Shown piece after piece: positions 50,701 to 62,700 of a stretch of DNA of 64,000 nucleotides. This stretch comes from Mugil cephalus (lineage: Eukaryota; Chordata; Actinopteri; Mugiliformes; Mugilidae), in NCBI RefSeq assembly GCF_022458985.1, contig NC_061781.1, forward strand, positions 12,675,501 to 12,739,500. The letters run 5' to 3'. A program made the position numbers and the translations under genes. The notes under the pieces are model-generated. The model ran no database searches. It saw only the letters and a program-made list of their open reading frames with translations, and was not told the origin of the DNA. Each line of letters starts with the position of its first letter. Within the stretch, counting starts at the first letter, position 1.

Positions 50701-53700
50701 CCGTTACACTAATCATGATCCAGAATGCAACTTAACCCTTGACATCAATGGCCTTTTCTTTGTTTTTATATAACTCAAATGACTGCCTTTTACCTGCATA
50801 ATTGATGGTTGTGAAATGCTATATTCCCTTCTGTAGGTGAACCGGTTTGAACAATTTAACATCAACTACGCCAACGAGAAACTCCAGGAGTATTTCAACA
50901 AGCACATCTTCTCTCTGGAGCAGCTGGAGTACAACAGGTCAGAAACGTCCATATTTCTAAAAAACAGTCGCTTTCTGCGATTTATGCCTGTGCGCAACCA
51001 TTGAAAATGAAACTAGTCTTTGCATGTGCTGGCGACTGTCTCACAGACAGTTAGGGCTGGGGGGTGGGGGTTGTCCTCCTCATGACGATACAGGCAAACT
51101 GCCAGACGTTTGGATTTGGCTCAGTTTCTCCCGCAGCCAGTTGTTTTCTGGTATAATGAGCCAGCAGCCTGGACACGGCTCATTTCATCACATGTTCATG
51201 CAGGATAATGCAGCCATTGTGTCCTCCTTGTTGTTTATATTTATACATATACACGGTGTGTGTGTGTGTCTTTGTGTCTGTTTGTCCTCACAGGGAGGGG
51301 ATCCAGTGGGAAGCCATAGACTGGATGGATAATGCAGAGTGTCTGGATCTCATAGAAAAGGTAACAAACAGTGAGATCCTGAGAGAGAGCATAGAGAGTC
51401 ATAACCAGGATCCGCCGCTAACCGCCAGCCAGAGCGGGCTGACCCAGACGGCGCACTCTGCTTACACTGACTCCCATCTCCCAGTCTATGATTATATATT
51501 CTTATTTTGCATGTTGTTTGTACAGTAATGTACACCGGTGAGCGGTTAGGGGTACGGTTGAAGCGAAGCATGAAGACAATTTACCACCACAGTTATAATG
51601 ACGTTAAAACCAGGGCCTCTACAAAGGTGGGCTTGTGTGGGAAAGATTTACGGTTTATAAAATCACAATGTTGGAAGGTTTATTGGAAGTAAAAACACAA
51701 CTATTTCATCCCCGTGTATACTCACGATTGCACTTTATTATTAGATGATTGATGCTGCATTAGTGTGACTGTGTGTAGCTGTGGGAATGTGAATGAAAAC
51801 ATTGCTGTCAGACACACGGAAATCTCTCTTTTTTTATAGATATATATGTAAATAAAAGAGATAATTCAATGAATCGCTTTGCTGTTTCCTGGATGTATTG
51901 TTATAGTAAAAGCTGCCAGATGTGCCCCAATGGCGTGGCAACTAGTTCCGTCATGACTGCGGTGAGTTTCACTCTCTCTGCTCCTCTGTCTGTCTTTAGA
52001 AACTGGGCATGTTGGCTCTTATCAATGAGGAGAGTCGCTTCCCCAAAGGCACCGACTACACCCTCCTGGAAAAACTGCACAGCAGACACGCAGTGAGTCC
52101 ACACGCACGCACGAAGACGTCTCTTCTTACGCACGCAGCAGCACATCCTATCCCTCGCAGACAGACGCTCACAAAGACACAAAATTCACCCATATCCCTC
52201 CACAAAAGCTCCTTAACCCCAGCTGAGGAAATGCCTCCACCGCCCGCCAGCTCAGGCGACCTCAAAGAGTTAAACCTCTGTCCCCGGCTGATGAATCTCC
52301 TGTTGCATCTGTGCAGCGCTCGTACACCACCACCCCCCGAGCGCTCTCACACGAACGCATGAGCGCAACAATGCTGAAATGTGATCGGCCATTCTTCGGG
52401 TCTGATCGGCATTGTGCGCTGGAGAAAAGAGTGTTCTCTGAGGTTTCTATGGGTGACGGGGAGAAAAAAAACAAGAGAGTCACGGAGACCTTAGAACTGC
52501 CTGACCTCTCTGTGAGGTGTTGGCCTTCACGTTACAGTTTAAGGTCACGATTAGAGAATGTTGTTGTCACAGCATCAATAATGAATAAGTTGATCTAAAA
52601 TGAAACTACGGTCATAATAATGGATGATTCTTATGATTTGTTTGTTTTAATACATCGATCAGCTGTCATATTATGACCCGAGATTATGACAGGAGAAGTA
52701 AATAACACTGACAAGCTTGTGACAATTTAATGTTCTGCTGGGAAACTTGGCATTCATGTGGGTTTTACTTAGACACCTAGACCAGATCAGGCACCCCCAA
52801 CTAATAAGCAATGACCCCAATCTGATCAAGTATCTGTGGGATGAACCACAGAGGCCCCTCCCCTCAACCCATAAGACTCCAGAGACCCCCACTAACAACA
52901 TCCTGTTACCACAGGGCACCCTCAGAAAGCTCATGTCCATTCTCTGATGAGTCACAACTGTTTTGGAGGCACAAAGGACACCTACACAATATTAGGACGG
53001 TGGTCATAATGTTATGCCTGATCAGTGTAGGTTCATATAGGTTACATATTTTTGGATATGAACATGGCAGCACACTCACAGATTCAATGAAACAAATTAA
53101 TCTCAGTAACACAAGTTCAAACTGAGTGAATTCAAGTATTTTTTTCTCCAAATGTTTGACAAAAACAAGCTCATAATCCTCTCTGTCACCCTCACTCTGG
53201 CAAAACAAGACGTCACGTCGGGCTCTCGAAAATTACGAGGGACATTTTTCTTCACTTTTTTCAGATGTTGTAATTTGATAGCGCAAATGATCATTAGCCG
53301 CCTCCCTCGAGTTGCTACCAGCCAGCTCCTTCTTCTGAACTCTTGAGAGAACTCGGTGTACTATGTGTACCGCTTAATTTGATAATAACTCATTTCAAGA
53401 TATGAAGAGAAATTCCAAAAAAAAAAAAAAAAATCAAAAAAAAAAATCTGTGGTCTCTTTGTCCCTTCTTCCCAGACGAATCCATATTACGTGAAGCCCA
53501 GAGTTACTGACCACCAGTTTGGCATCAAGCACTACGCCGGAGAGGTAATTAATAACGCTTACACAAACACACACACATGTAGGGATACAGAGTGGAACCA
53601 GTTCCAGTTTGGGGGAAGTGAGGTAATCGTTGGACAAGTGGGCAGTTGGCTCTTCTTTGCCAAAATCTCCTGCAGGATGTTGATGCTTCACTCCTTTTGC

Positions 53701-56700
53701 CTGAGTCAGGAGAAATGGCCTCACTGTCGTCCGCCTTTGCTTACGTGGTGGCAGACGTTGCTCCTGTTGCGAGTGCAGGAAAGGGCAGAAAGGGATCAGG
53801 GCAGAGTGACACATCCAGAGACTGAGTCGGATGGGGGGAGGAGGGGGAGGAGGAGGAGGAGGAGGAGGAGGGAAGGATGGGATGTGGGGCAAGAGTAGAA
53901 AGAGTCACACTCATAAAGAATGGCTTTATGAAGCTCTCCTCGGACAAGGTCTCCTCAGTGTGAGTGTGGCGGCTCAGTCACAAGCCTGGCATGGATGACT
54001 ATGGTAATGACCCGGTCCAGAGAGGACAGCCAGTCCAGCCAGTTGTTCACTCCCTCCCTCCCTCCCTCCCTCCCTGTGTAGTGTGTAGTCTTCTCTGAAA
54101 GCTCTTTCTGTTGCTTAAATTGATGCTGTGAGTGTAGTGGGGAAAATCGTAGCATCTCCCATGGATGGATTAAATTTGAGGTAATTCGGGCTGAGGGCCC
54201 TTGTTTCTCAGACGTGAACTTGAACACGCACGAAAAAGAGCTCATGTAAACAAAAAAGAAAAATTACTGAAAATGGGTGACCGGTTACTTTTTTTTATAT
54301 AAATTTACACGTCCTCATGGCTCCATGTGAGCCTCAAGGTTTAATAATGGGGGAATGGGGATTTTCAGTAGATAGTAGTGTAAACCCCAAGCTATGAATG
54401 TAAGCCCACGTACAAAAATACACCCCACCGTGTAATTATTTACCCAAAGTATTTTATGCGACTTTATTTTTATTACAAGGACACACCGGTGTCATAGTGA
54501 CACACAAACTCGGGGTGTATTAATGTGGATCAGGGGGGGAGTGCAGGAATGCCGCGTTGCTAAGACGAAGGCTGAACAGAACTCAACAGGTGACTGGGTT
54601 AACACAGACGTGCTCTGCTGAACTTGACAAGGCCCCGCCCACCCCTTCGCCTTTGTTCGCGCCGAGCCTCAAACACGCATCCACAGGCATTGTAAATCAA
54701 TCATGTCGCACTTTGTGCACACGCGTTTGGATTTGAGACATAGATGCATGGGTGTAGCGTGCACGAATCGTACCTTCGGGACTGCCCTCTGCTCGCCCGG
54801 CATTAAACCTCTTAGCGTTTAATTTATGTGTGTGTAATACGGACCCTTTTACAAACGGTAAATCTCCTGCATTTGTGAGAGCAAATCTGCAAATGCTGTG
54901 CTAACAGGGCTATTAAGACTAGATCATACTTGTTTGTTTTTTTGTTACCTTACACTAATGAATGTTCCTTTTGTTGCAAATTATGAATGGCACCCTAACA
55001 GTAAAAAGTCATTATTAAGCACAGCAATAAAAATAAATAATAATCTCTAATAATACCACATAATAATACCACATTCAGATACCATTCAGCTATGATTTAT
55101 TTTCCTTTGCCTTTGCTACAAAGTTATTACCTATGTTCACATGCTGTTTCTCATCTGCTTTGTTTTGTTGCATTTATCATATGATTTATGGTTTAAATTA
55201 GTTTCCTAGCCCTGGAGACTGAAAACACACTCGGTTCTTACTCATTTATTTTGTTTGTTTTCACCTGTCTAGGTGCTTTACGACGTGCGTGGAATCCTGG
55301 AGAAGAACCGAGACACCTTCAGAGACGACATCTTGTTCATTCTCAAAGACAGCAGGTGAGTGAGTTTCTTGCGTCCCTGCGCCGAACACACGCCTGTATG
55401 AGTTAGGTCACACGCCAGCGACTACAGTCATGCGTCTCGTCCGCAGGCTTGACTTCATCTACGACCTCTTCGAGCGCGTTGGCAGCAGGAATGGAGACGA
55501 GACCCTGAAGATGGGCACGGCCCGGCGCAAGCCGACCGTCAGCTCTCAGTTCAGGGTGAGACAGACGCTTCTGTGACCTAAATATCACTGTCAGCTCTGC
55601 GCCCATGCTTGTGTGATTGTGTCACCGCACTGACAATGAGTTAGTTGTGTCCCATGTGCCGTTGCGTATAGGGATCAACTTAACTTAATATTGCGCTTGT
55701 TTTCTTGGTCCGATGATTGTGTGCGTGTGTGTGTGCATGCGGGGGTGGGGGGCTTGGATAGAAAATAGAGGACTGAAATCAGGGAGACACAAAGTAGGAT
55801 CTGTGTATTTGATGCGCGCAGGACGATGGGTGATGGGATCTGCGAAATATGCGGTTGTGAGCCAGGCTGGAGGGAGGGGAGGACTTAGCTTAGCATGTTG
55901 TAACTGCAGTATGGAGAGAAGGAGCAGGGGAGGATTTGGCAGGTTGCCCTGGCCTACAGTTCCTAAAGCCAGGGATTAGAGTTGATGGCTGGGCAGAGAG
56001 GGGCCAACCAGGGGCCAATCACGCTCAGCTCTGCCAGGCCAGGCCTCGCTGGAGACAGACTGTCTGAGGCAGGGAAGGAAAACGAGTCTGCGAGGTTCAA
56101 GGGTCCTCAGAGTGTGTATTTGTGCATGTGTGTCTCTTAAGGTAAATATGCTCAGAGGCATTCTGTAGGAGATGGAAACTAACAAAGCACAACACTGCTC
56201 ACACGAGCGCTTGCACACACAGTCTAGACTTCAGCTTTCCCTGCCTTGTTCACAAGATGAGAATGGAAATAAATCAAGGTGTTTGACTTTTCCTTTGTCT
56301 CGATCTTTATCCTCTGCTTGCTGGCGTGTTTCAGGACTCTCTCCATTCCCTGATGGCCACGCTAAGTGCCTCCAACCCCTTCTTCGTACGCTGCATCAAA
56401 CCAAACATGGACAAGGTAAGTCATGCTAATTTCATTGCACAAAAAAATGTCAGAAACCCTGCCAGTTCTTGTCAAGGTCCGCGCCTGTGTAGTTTAACCT
56501 GCTATTCATAGTCCCCATTGCTCAGAGCTAATGTGAGGTCCTGTCATTTCGATGCTCTTAGGACTCGTCGGACATGTGCACGTGCGCACGCAATTATTTT
56601 GTTGTTCAACTGCAGATCGTCGCCACCAGTAAACCCGTGTTGCTCTCCTGCTTTGGTGCAAAGAGTCTCATTGTAGTTCCTCGCATAAAAGGGCTGTGTA

Positions 56701-59700
56701 CCAGCACATTCCTACTACTTTAGCCTCTTTACCAGAGGTCAGAGGTCACCGCTGGCCACTCCAGCTGCAGCGGCTTGGCTGATGCTCCGCTGATCTGGCT
56801 GCATCGGTGGAATGCCAAGATAAGACCACAGTCCTGTGGCTGTGGTGCGGCCAGCGGGACATTTATTTACTAGGTCTCTATTTCTGCAAACCATTTCAGA
56901 TAAACTGCTATCCAGAATTGGATAGCCCAGTGTTGATTATATTGCGTTTCTTTATTTTCCGTGTGAATAGCTGCAAGTGTAAATCAGCAGCATTCTCTCT
57001 GCTACTGATAGTCGGCTCCTCTTGGTTCCTTACCTCCCACTACGTATGCACACAGTGCACATCATTCCACACCTTCTCGCTTACTGGTAAGCGTGGAAGC
57101 TGCTCCGTGCTCCTGTTACCCTCCTTCTCTTTACCCGGTTCCCATTTCTCCGCTTTTCTCCCTCACCTGCCCCCACCACGCTCCCACCAGCCCTGCCTCG
57201 CACGTTCGCTCGCCTGCCATTCGGTGGGTCAAGACGGAACAAGTCAGGCCTCTGTTAATCCTGCAGAATGACGGGATGGCATGCACGGCCCTCTGATGTG
57301 TTTACTTGCATGCAAATGCGCGTGCAAACAACGTGTCTCCGATTTACATGCACCTACTTTTCTTGGAGCCGGTGTCGGCGAGGGAAGGGTCGGCTTGTTT
57401 TTCGCCCAAACGAGTTGTTCCACTTTCAGCTGCCCGAATCCTCTGCCAAAGAGCAGAGTTCAGATATCTGAGGGGCGCATGTTTATGCGTCTGCCTTTGA
57501 TTATGAACATGAACGCATGTAACCGTGCGAGCGCCTTTGTGTTTAAGCGTGTCTGTTTCCATGCGTGGTAGCATTAGCCTGTAATTAGATTGACACACTG
57601 AGGAATGCTGTGGTCCTGCGTGGGGCTTATCCAGCCCTGTGGCCCTCTAGGTGACAAATGGCCTTCGTGCTGATCTGAGTGATCGGGCTGCCTGTGCGGA
57701 GTTGCGGCACACATCACAGTAATAGCGGCCCGGAGAATTATTGGAGCTGCGCACAATGCAGCTGATTATTCTCGACGGAAAGGCCCTCCCGGTCGACAAG
57801 GTCTTGCTCAACACTGTTCAGGTTTCTCTTCTGGTGGTGTGTGTTTTCTTTTTAGCAACGTGATTGTTAATGTAAAATGATAGCGCTCACCATGGCAATT
57901 TACTCTCTAGTTCAAGTTTAACTTGACTGAACGGAACAAGCATTTCGGTGGGCGTGCTGACGGTGTTTATACGGCTCATGTCTTCCACTAACAGCACTAG
58001 GGACATTATATTTAGAGAACACATACTTTCACAGATCGGCTGCGCTGAATTGTGCGCCGCCGCTTTCAATGCACAGCTACTGCTGAAAAAAAAAAAAGAT
58101 TTAAACAGTATTATAAACAAATAGTTTTCAGTTGTTTTGTTCTTTCGTCTTCCACAGAAGGCCAACCGCTTTGATCCTGACGTCGTCCTGAACCAGCTGA
58201 GATACTCCGGGATACTTGAAACTGTGAAGATTCGCAAAACTGGATTCCCTGTCCGCAGATCCTTTAAGGACTTCTACAGCCGGTCAGAAAAAGAAAAAAA
58301 AAACAAGCATTCACACAAACACCAAAAAGTGTAAACTGTAAATTAAGGCTGCTGCGTTATAAGTCAACATGGGCAGTTCACCATTTGAGCATTTCGTGTG
58401 TGTTCGCAGATACAAGATGATCCTGAAGAACAGAATCCCCTCAGACGACGAGAAGCAGAGCTGCTCGGAGCTCCTCGCCCTTCACGACAAAGCCAAGAGA
58501 GAGTGGCAGCTGGGGAAGACAAAGGTGCAGCACGCATACGCACATGGGCTCACTCGCACACATGCTCAGACTTGTTTTTGTCACTTAGGAGGACATTGTG
58601 TTAGGTTCATGGCCTGGATACTTTCAGCACGACTACCCTTAAATTAAGTTTCAGTCTTATGCCTAACTTCCAGGAAAAAAAAAAAAAGCTGTTTGGGAGT
58701 TAAGTCACCATGATGTGTCTGAGTGAGTAGATACTTGTCATCATAATGTAACTAATATGAGTGGAAATACACACAGTCTAGCATAGGCAGGTGTTGCAAG
58801 CTCGTTGAAGCAGCCTGAGGAATTAAGTGAAAGGCATCTTGATACACCTCAAACAATATATTTTTTTTTTAAAGTTCATTTTTATAACGTCTGACACCCA
58901 CATACCCAGCCCCGTAACAATGCAATGAAAATCGTTCTCCTCCTCTGGGGTTGAATCTTTCTTTAAGAAGTCAAAGCTGCTGTAATTCCCAAGCTGTTAA
59001 TGTGTACCACAGTTGCTGTGACTCATGTCGCAAAGATTTTTCTGACCGGTTGTGGTCAATCTGCAGCTCCCTTGTTGACAACCGCAGAGTTAACTTGGCT
59101 ACCCCTAAAAAAAACCCTGACACTGTTACTGTAAATGCTGCCCAGCGAGGCGGGGGCTTACACAGATCCCGTGGCAGCCCTCATTGTAGCCGAGCTGTTG
59201 ATTTAATAAACTGCACTCCCACTCCGCGAGTGATCCGGAGGCTGAGATGTTGCAGCTGAGCAGATGTTGAAGGAAAGTCGCATCCCATGCGTGGTTATGG
59301 TCTTCATCTGTTGCACTGCGGCTCTCTGCGCTGCTTATCTCCAACTGTCTCTCCTTAGCTCTTTATTTCAAACAATCATCAATTCTCCCTCGAGCTGACC
59401 CATTTTTTTTTTCCCTCCCAGGAACGTCTTTGAATGATTAACTTTGAATGACATGTTCGATCTGAATAGTAAAACCTGTTTGCTTTATGTCACACTCAGC
59501 ATAAAAAAAGAAAAAAAAGGTCCTTGCGTAGTTGGCAAAGGGAGGATATAAATAAAACAGCTTTTATGGAGTTCTTTTGAAATCGGCTAAATTCGCTTTT
59601 GACCCGCTGTTACTTCCTGCTCTAAGTTGTGGTTGCAGTGCGGCTGTTAAATCGCTGAGACATTTCAGATTTGTTGGTTCCGTTTTGGACAGCTTTCTTG

Positions 59701-62700
59701 TAATACCGCATCAGGCTGGCGCACCGTGAGCGGTGTCGGCTGCACACATGGCACGCTGAAATATACGTCAGGGCGAAAAATGTTTATGCGAGCCACATGT
59801 TTGGCCCCTTTCGAATACTTAAACTGGTGCATAACCGCTAATGTGCACATGCCTGTGCTTATTAAATTTCTCACATGTACACAGATTATATCTGTGGAGT
59901 CAGTGTGTGGGTAAAACTTCATTAGGTTTCCAGGATCAGCACTTTGACCTTTGGCTGACTCGCCGGACTGCTTCTCTTCTCACAGTGTGCGCACTGACAG
60001 GGGAAGCAGGCTAGCGTTTCAAAGTGAAATGAATGCGTCATTTTGTGCGTGCACTCGTGTTTTTTGGTGGCGGCGCCGTGCTTTTTTGGGTTCGGGGCAA
60101 CGTAATGAGGGTTGCTGGAAAGAGGTCGGGACATATAAGGGGTCTTTGGAGAAACAATCTGTGCGCAATTATATACGTACTTGCTTGATTGTGTGCAGAG
60201 GAAGTGTATGCCCAGAGTTGGGGGCTTGGGCGATGTTGCATGGATTGTGTGTGTGTGTTTGCGAGCCATTTGTTTTACAGACGTGGGAAGGATGTGGACG
60301 AATAGGAAGCTTCCTCCTCGTTGCCGACTTTACAGTGGGAGTCGGGGCAAGGCTGCAGCTGTGGGATCCTTTGATTAGTGCAACATCTGTGACACAAAAA
60401 CACACACCACTAAAAGGTCTTCTCCCCCGTAGAAGCTGCCGATCCTCGGGGCTAGCAACACATATTACAGTTTCACATAACCCCAGATGCAAAGCTGTAT
60501 GCTTTTCCTGGCTCACTGTCCTTGTCTGACTTTGTTTTCTGATGCCGTGTTACTGCTTTATGTTCATGTCTTTGTTTTTTAGTGTAGGGGAGAGGTAGCA
60601 CGCTGTCTACTGTACTACAGAGATTATACAAGAGGGAGGTCTGCTGGAGCGAGGGAAGGGTTAATAAACTTTCTCCTTCCTTCATAAGAGCAAGGAGAGG
60701 TGTGGCTTTCTCTCTGGACGCGAGCCACCATCCCTCCCCCTCATCCCTTCATCCCTCCCCTCCCTACCTCTCCCCTCCCTCTCCGTGCCTTTCTGCCTGT
60801 GCACGTCAGTTGAGCTACCAGCGCAGCGGTAGCAGCAGAAGGGAAGCGCTCAGGAAGGACGCCCGAACACAATGAGGCTCTGCAGCAGCAGCAGCATTAG
60901 CAGCAACACTGCAGTCCCAGTGCCAGTTTTCCCTTCTGCTCTGCTCTGCAGTCAGGGAGAACGGCTAGCCCGCTAGCCCCAGCTGCACCACAGCTTCCTC
61001 TGCAGTGGGCACAGGGTGCTGCCAACAGACAACAGGGGCCCTTCACATCTCTGTGGGCCCTCTTTTACAGCCCCACCAAGAAGAGGAACTAACCCATCCC
61101 GTTTCTCACCCTCCCCTAACCTCCTTGTCTCTCTCTCTCTCTCTATCTGTTCTTCCTCGTCGGGCCGTGGCGCTTCTTCCCATCCCGCAGGTGTTCTTGA
61201 AGGAGGCCCTGGAGCAAAGGCTGGAGAAGGAGAGGGAAGAGGTGCGGCGGCGGGCTGGCATGGTGATCCGCGCCCACATCCTCAGCTATGTGGCAAGGTG
61301 AGTGAGGTGGAGAGTGGAGGAGGGGTGGGCGGCTGAGTGGCAGCGACAGTTGTCAGTGTTTGTTTTGTAGTAGAGGTGTTCGCCGGGGGATCGGATTATG
61401 TGCATCCGTGCGTGACTTTGCTCATGTGTTTACTTTTGGTCCGTGTGTGTGTCTGTGTGTTATGTGGGATTGCTGACTGGCGAGCGTGTAACTGTGGAGG
61501 TGACGCAACGTCAGGTTCATATGAACTGACTTGTTTCGTCTGTCAGTCAGAACTCTGGAGACGTCTCATAGACGGGAGTCAGTGTCACAACCTCTGACTG
61601 TGTCATTAACAGTCAGTGAGTGGTGTGTCAGTCCTCTTACCCCGTTTAGGTCATTTTCATTAGGTGGAATTTCATTTTAACTGGAAGATTAACAGGAAGA
61701 TTGATTTAGTCATCATGCGGTTCAAGATGTGCCGCCTCCTTTTAAGCTCTTTTGAGCGACATATGGTTATAATGGAAACACATTTTTGTTATGTGTTGCG
61801 TTTGCAACAGCGTGAAGTATCTTAACGACATACAAGTAAAAGAGTATTCTTAAGGTTAAAATTCCTCTCGCATAAGTGCACTTGTAAAGTGCATCTTAAA
61901 AAGAGCCCTTCTTAGAAACACACAGTTGCTGGCGCGGCCCGAGCAACAAGTATCAAACTTCCCTGCTCTCCCTGACACGCAGAACATCCATCACTGTGGT
62001 GGTTTAAATGTTTGCGCATGCAGATACCCATACGCATGTAATCTGAATGTGCTCCACCTGCATCCTGCCGTATATAGGGTTACATACACTCTTCTGAAAG
62101 GCTCCGTTGGGAGACTATAATGGGACTGATGACAGCGTTCAGGTTGTGGGTTTCCGTCTCTTCAGAATTGTTCCTACTAAAGGCAGAGCCTCGGGAAGTT
62201 CCCTAAAGACACAAGTAAGGCCTTTGTGTTATTACACGTAACATTATCTCTGCTCGGAGTCTGGCCTCAGACCAGTCAAAGGCCATCAAGTGATTACCGT
62301 GGTGCCTAGGTCGTACTGAGGGTCAGTGAGTCGGGGGCACCGTGTGTGGTCCGTTTTAAAGTCACGTGCGCCTGTTTGCCCATGTTTATATGTGTGTGCA
62401 ATCAATGCATGTGCTGTGTGTGGGTGATGGGGTTTAGTCACAGGGCTAAACACAGCAGCCCACACCGCCACAATGGAACAGCACAAGCTCATCAGACTCT
62501 AAACATTGCACAGTTCACAATGCACAGGCATTTTTGTGTTTATTTAAACAGAGAATGCCAGCGGGCGTCAGGAGGAGTCAGTGCAGGGCTGTGCAACTCT
62601 ACAAATATGTTTGTGGTGACACCGAACGCTCCTACGTAACGTTGGATAAAATGTTAGACTACGTGTTATGCTGCTGAGAAATGTTTGTTGTCTCTCTCCT

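Larger units (their letters stand above)
53545..55272 (+). other. Myosin-X intron 16 with purine and pyrimidine microsatellites
   Basis: 1.7 kb. It holds an imperfect (GGA)n tract at 53831-53873 and a (CCCT)n tract at about 54049-54075. No exon supported; the long frame at 53491-53898 is exon 16 read through into intron. Confidence 0.7.

Noticed and set aside
53491..53898. 135-codon frame overlapping myosin-X exon 16
   Set aside because: Only 53476-53544 is exon; the remainder is intron read-through ending in a GGA microsatellite.
59951..60529. 192-codon open frame in myosin-X intron 21
   Set aside because: The longest intronic frame, but composition is like flanking intron and an opposite-strand frame of 115 codons overlaps it; no family resemblance.
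61005..61190. In-frame extension upstream of myosin-X exon 22
   Set aside because: The frame is open from 60977 but contains no ATG before 61260 and is a Ser/Leu-rich translation of a pyrimidine tract, so coding is unlikely. Kept only as possible 5' leader of a motorless transcript.
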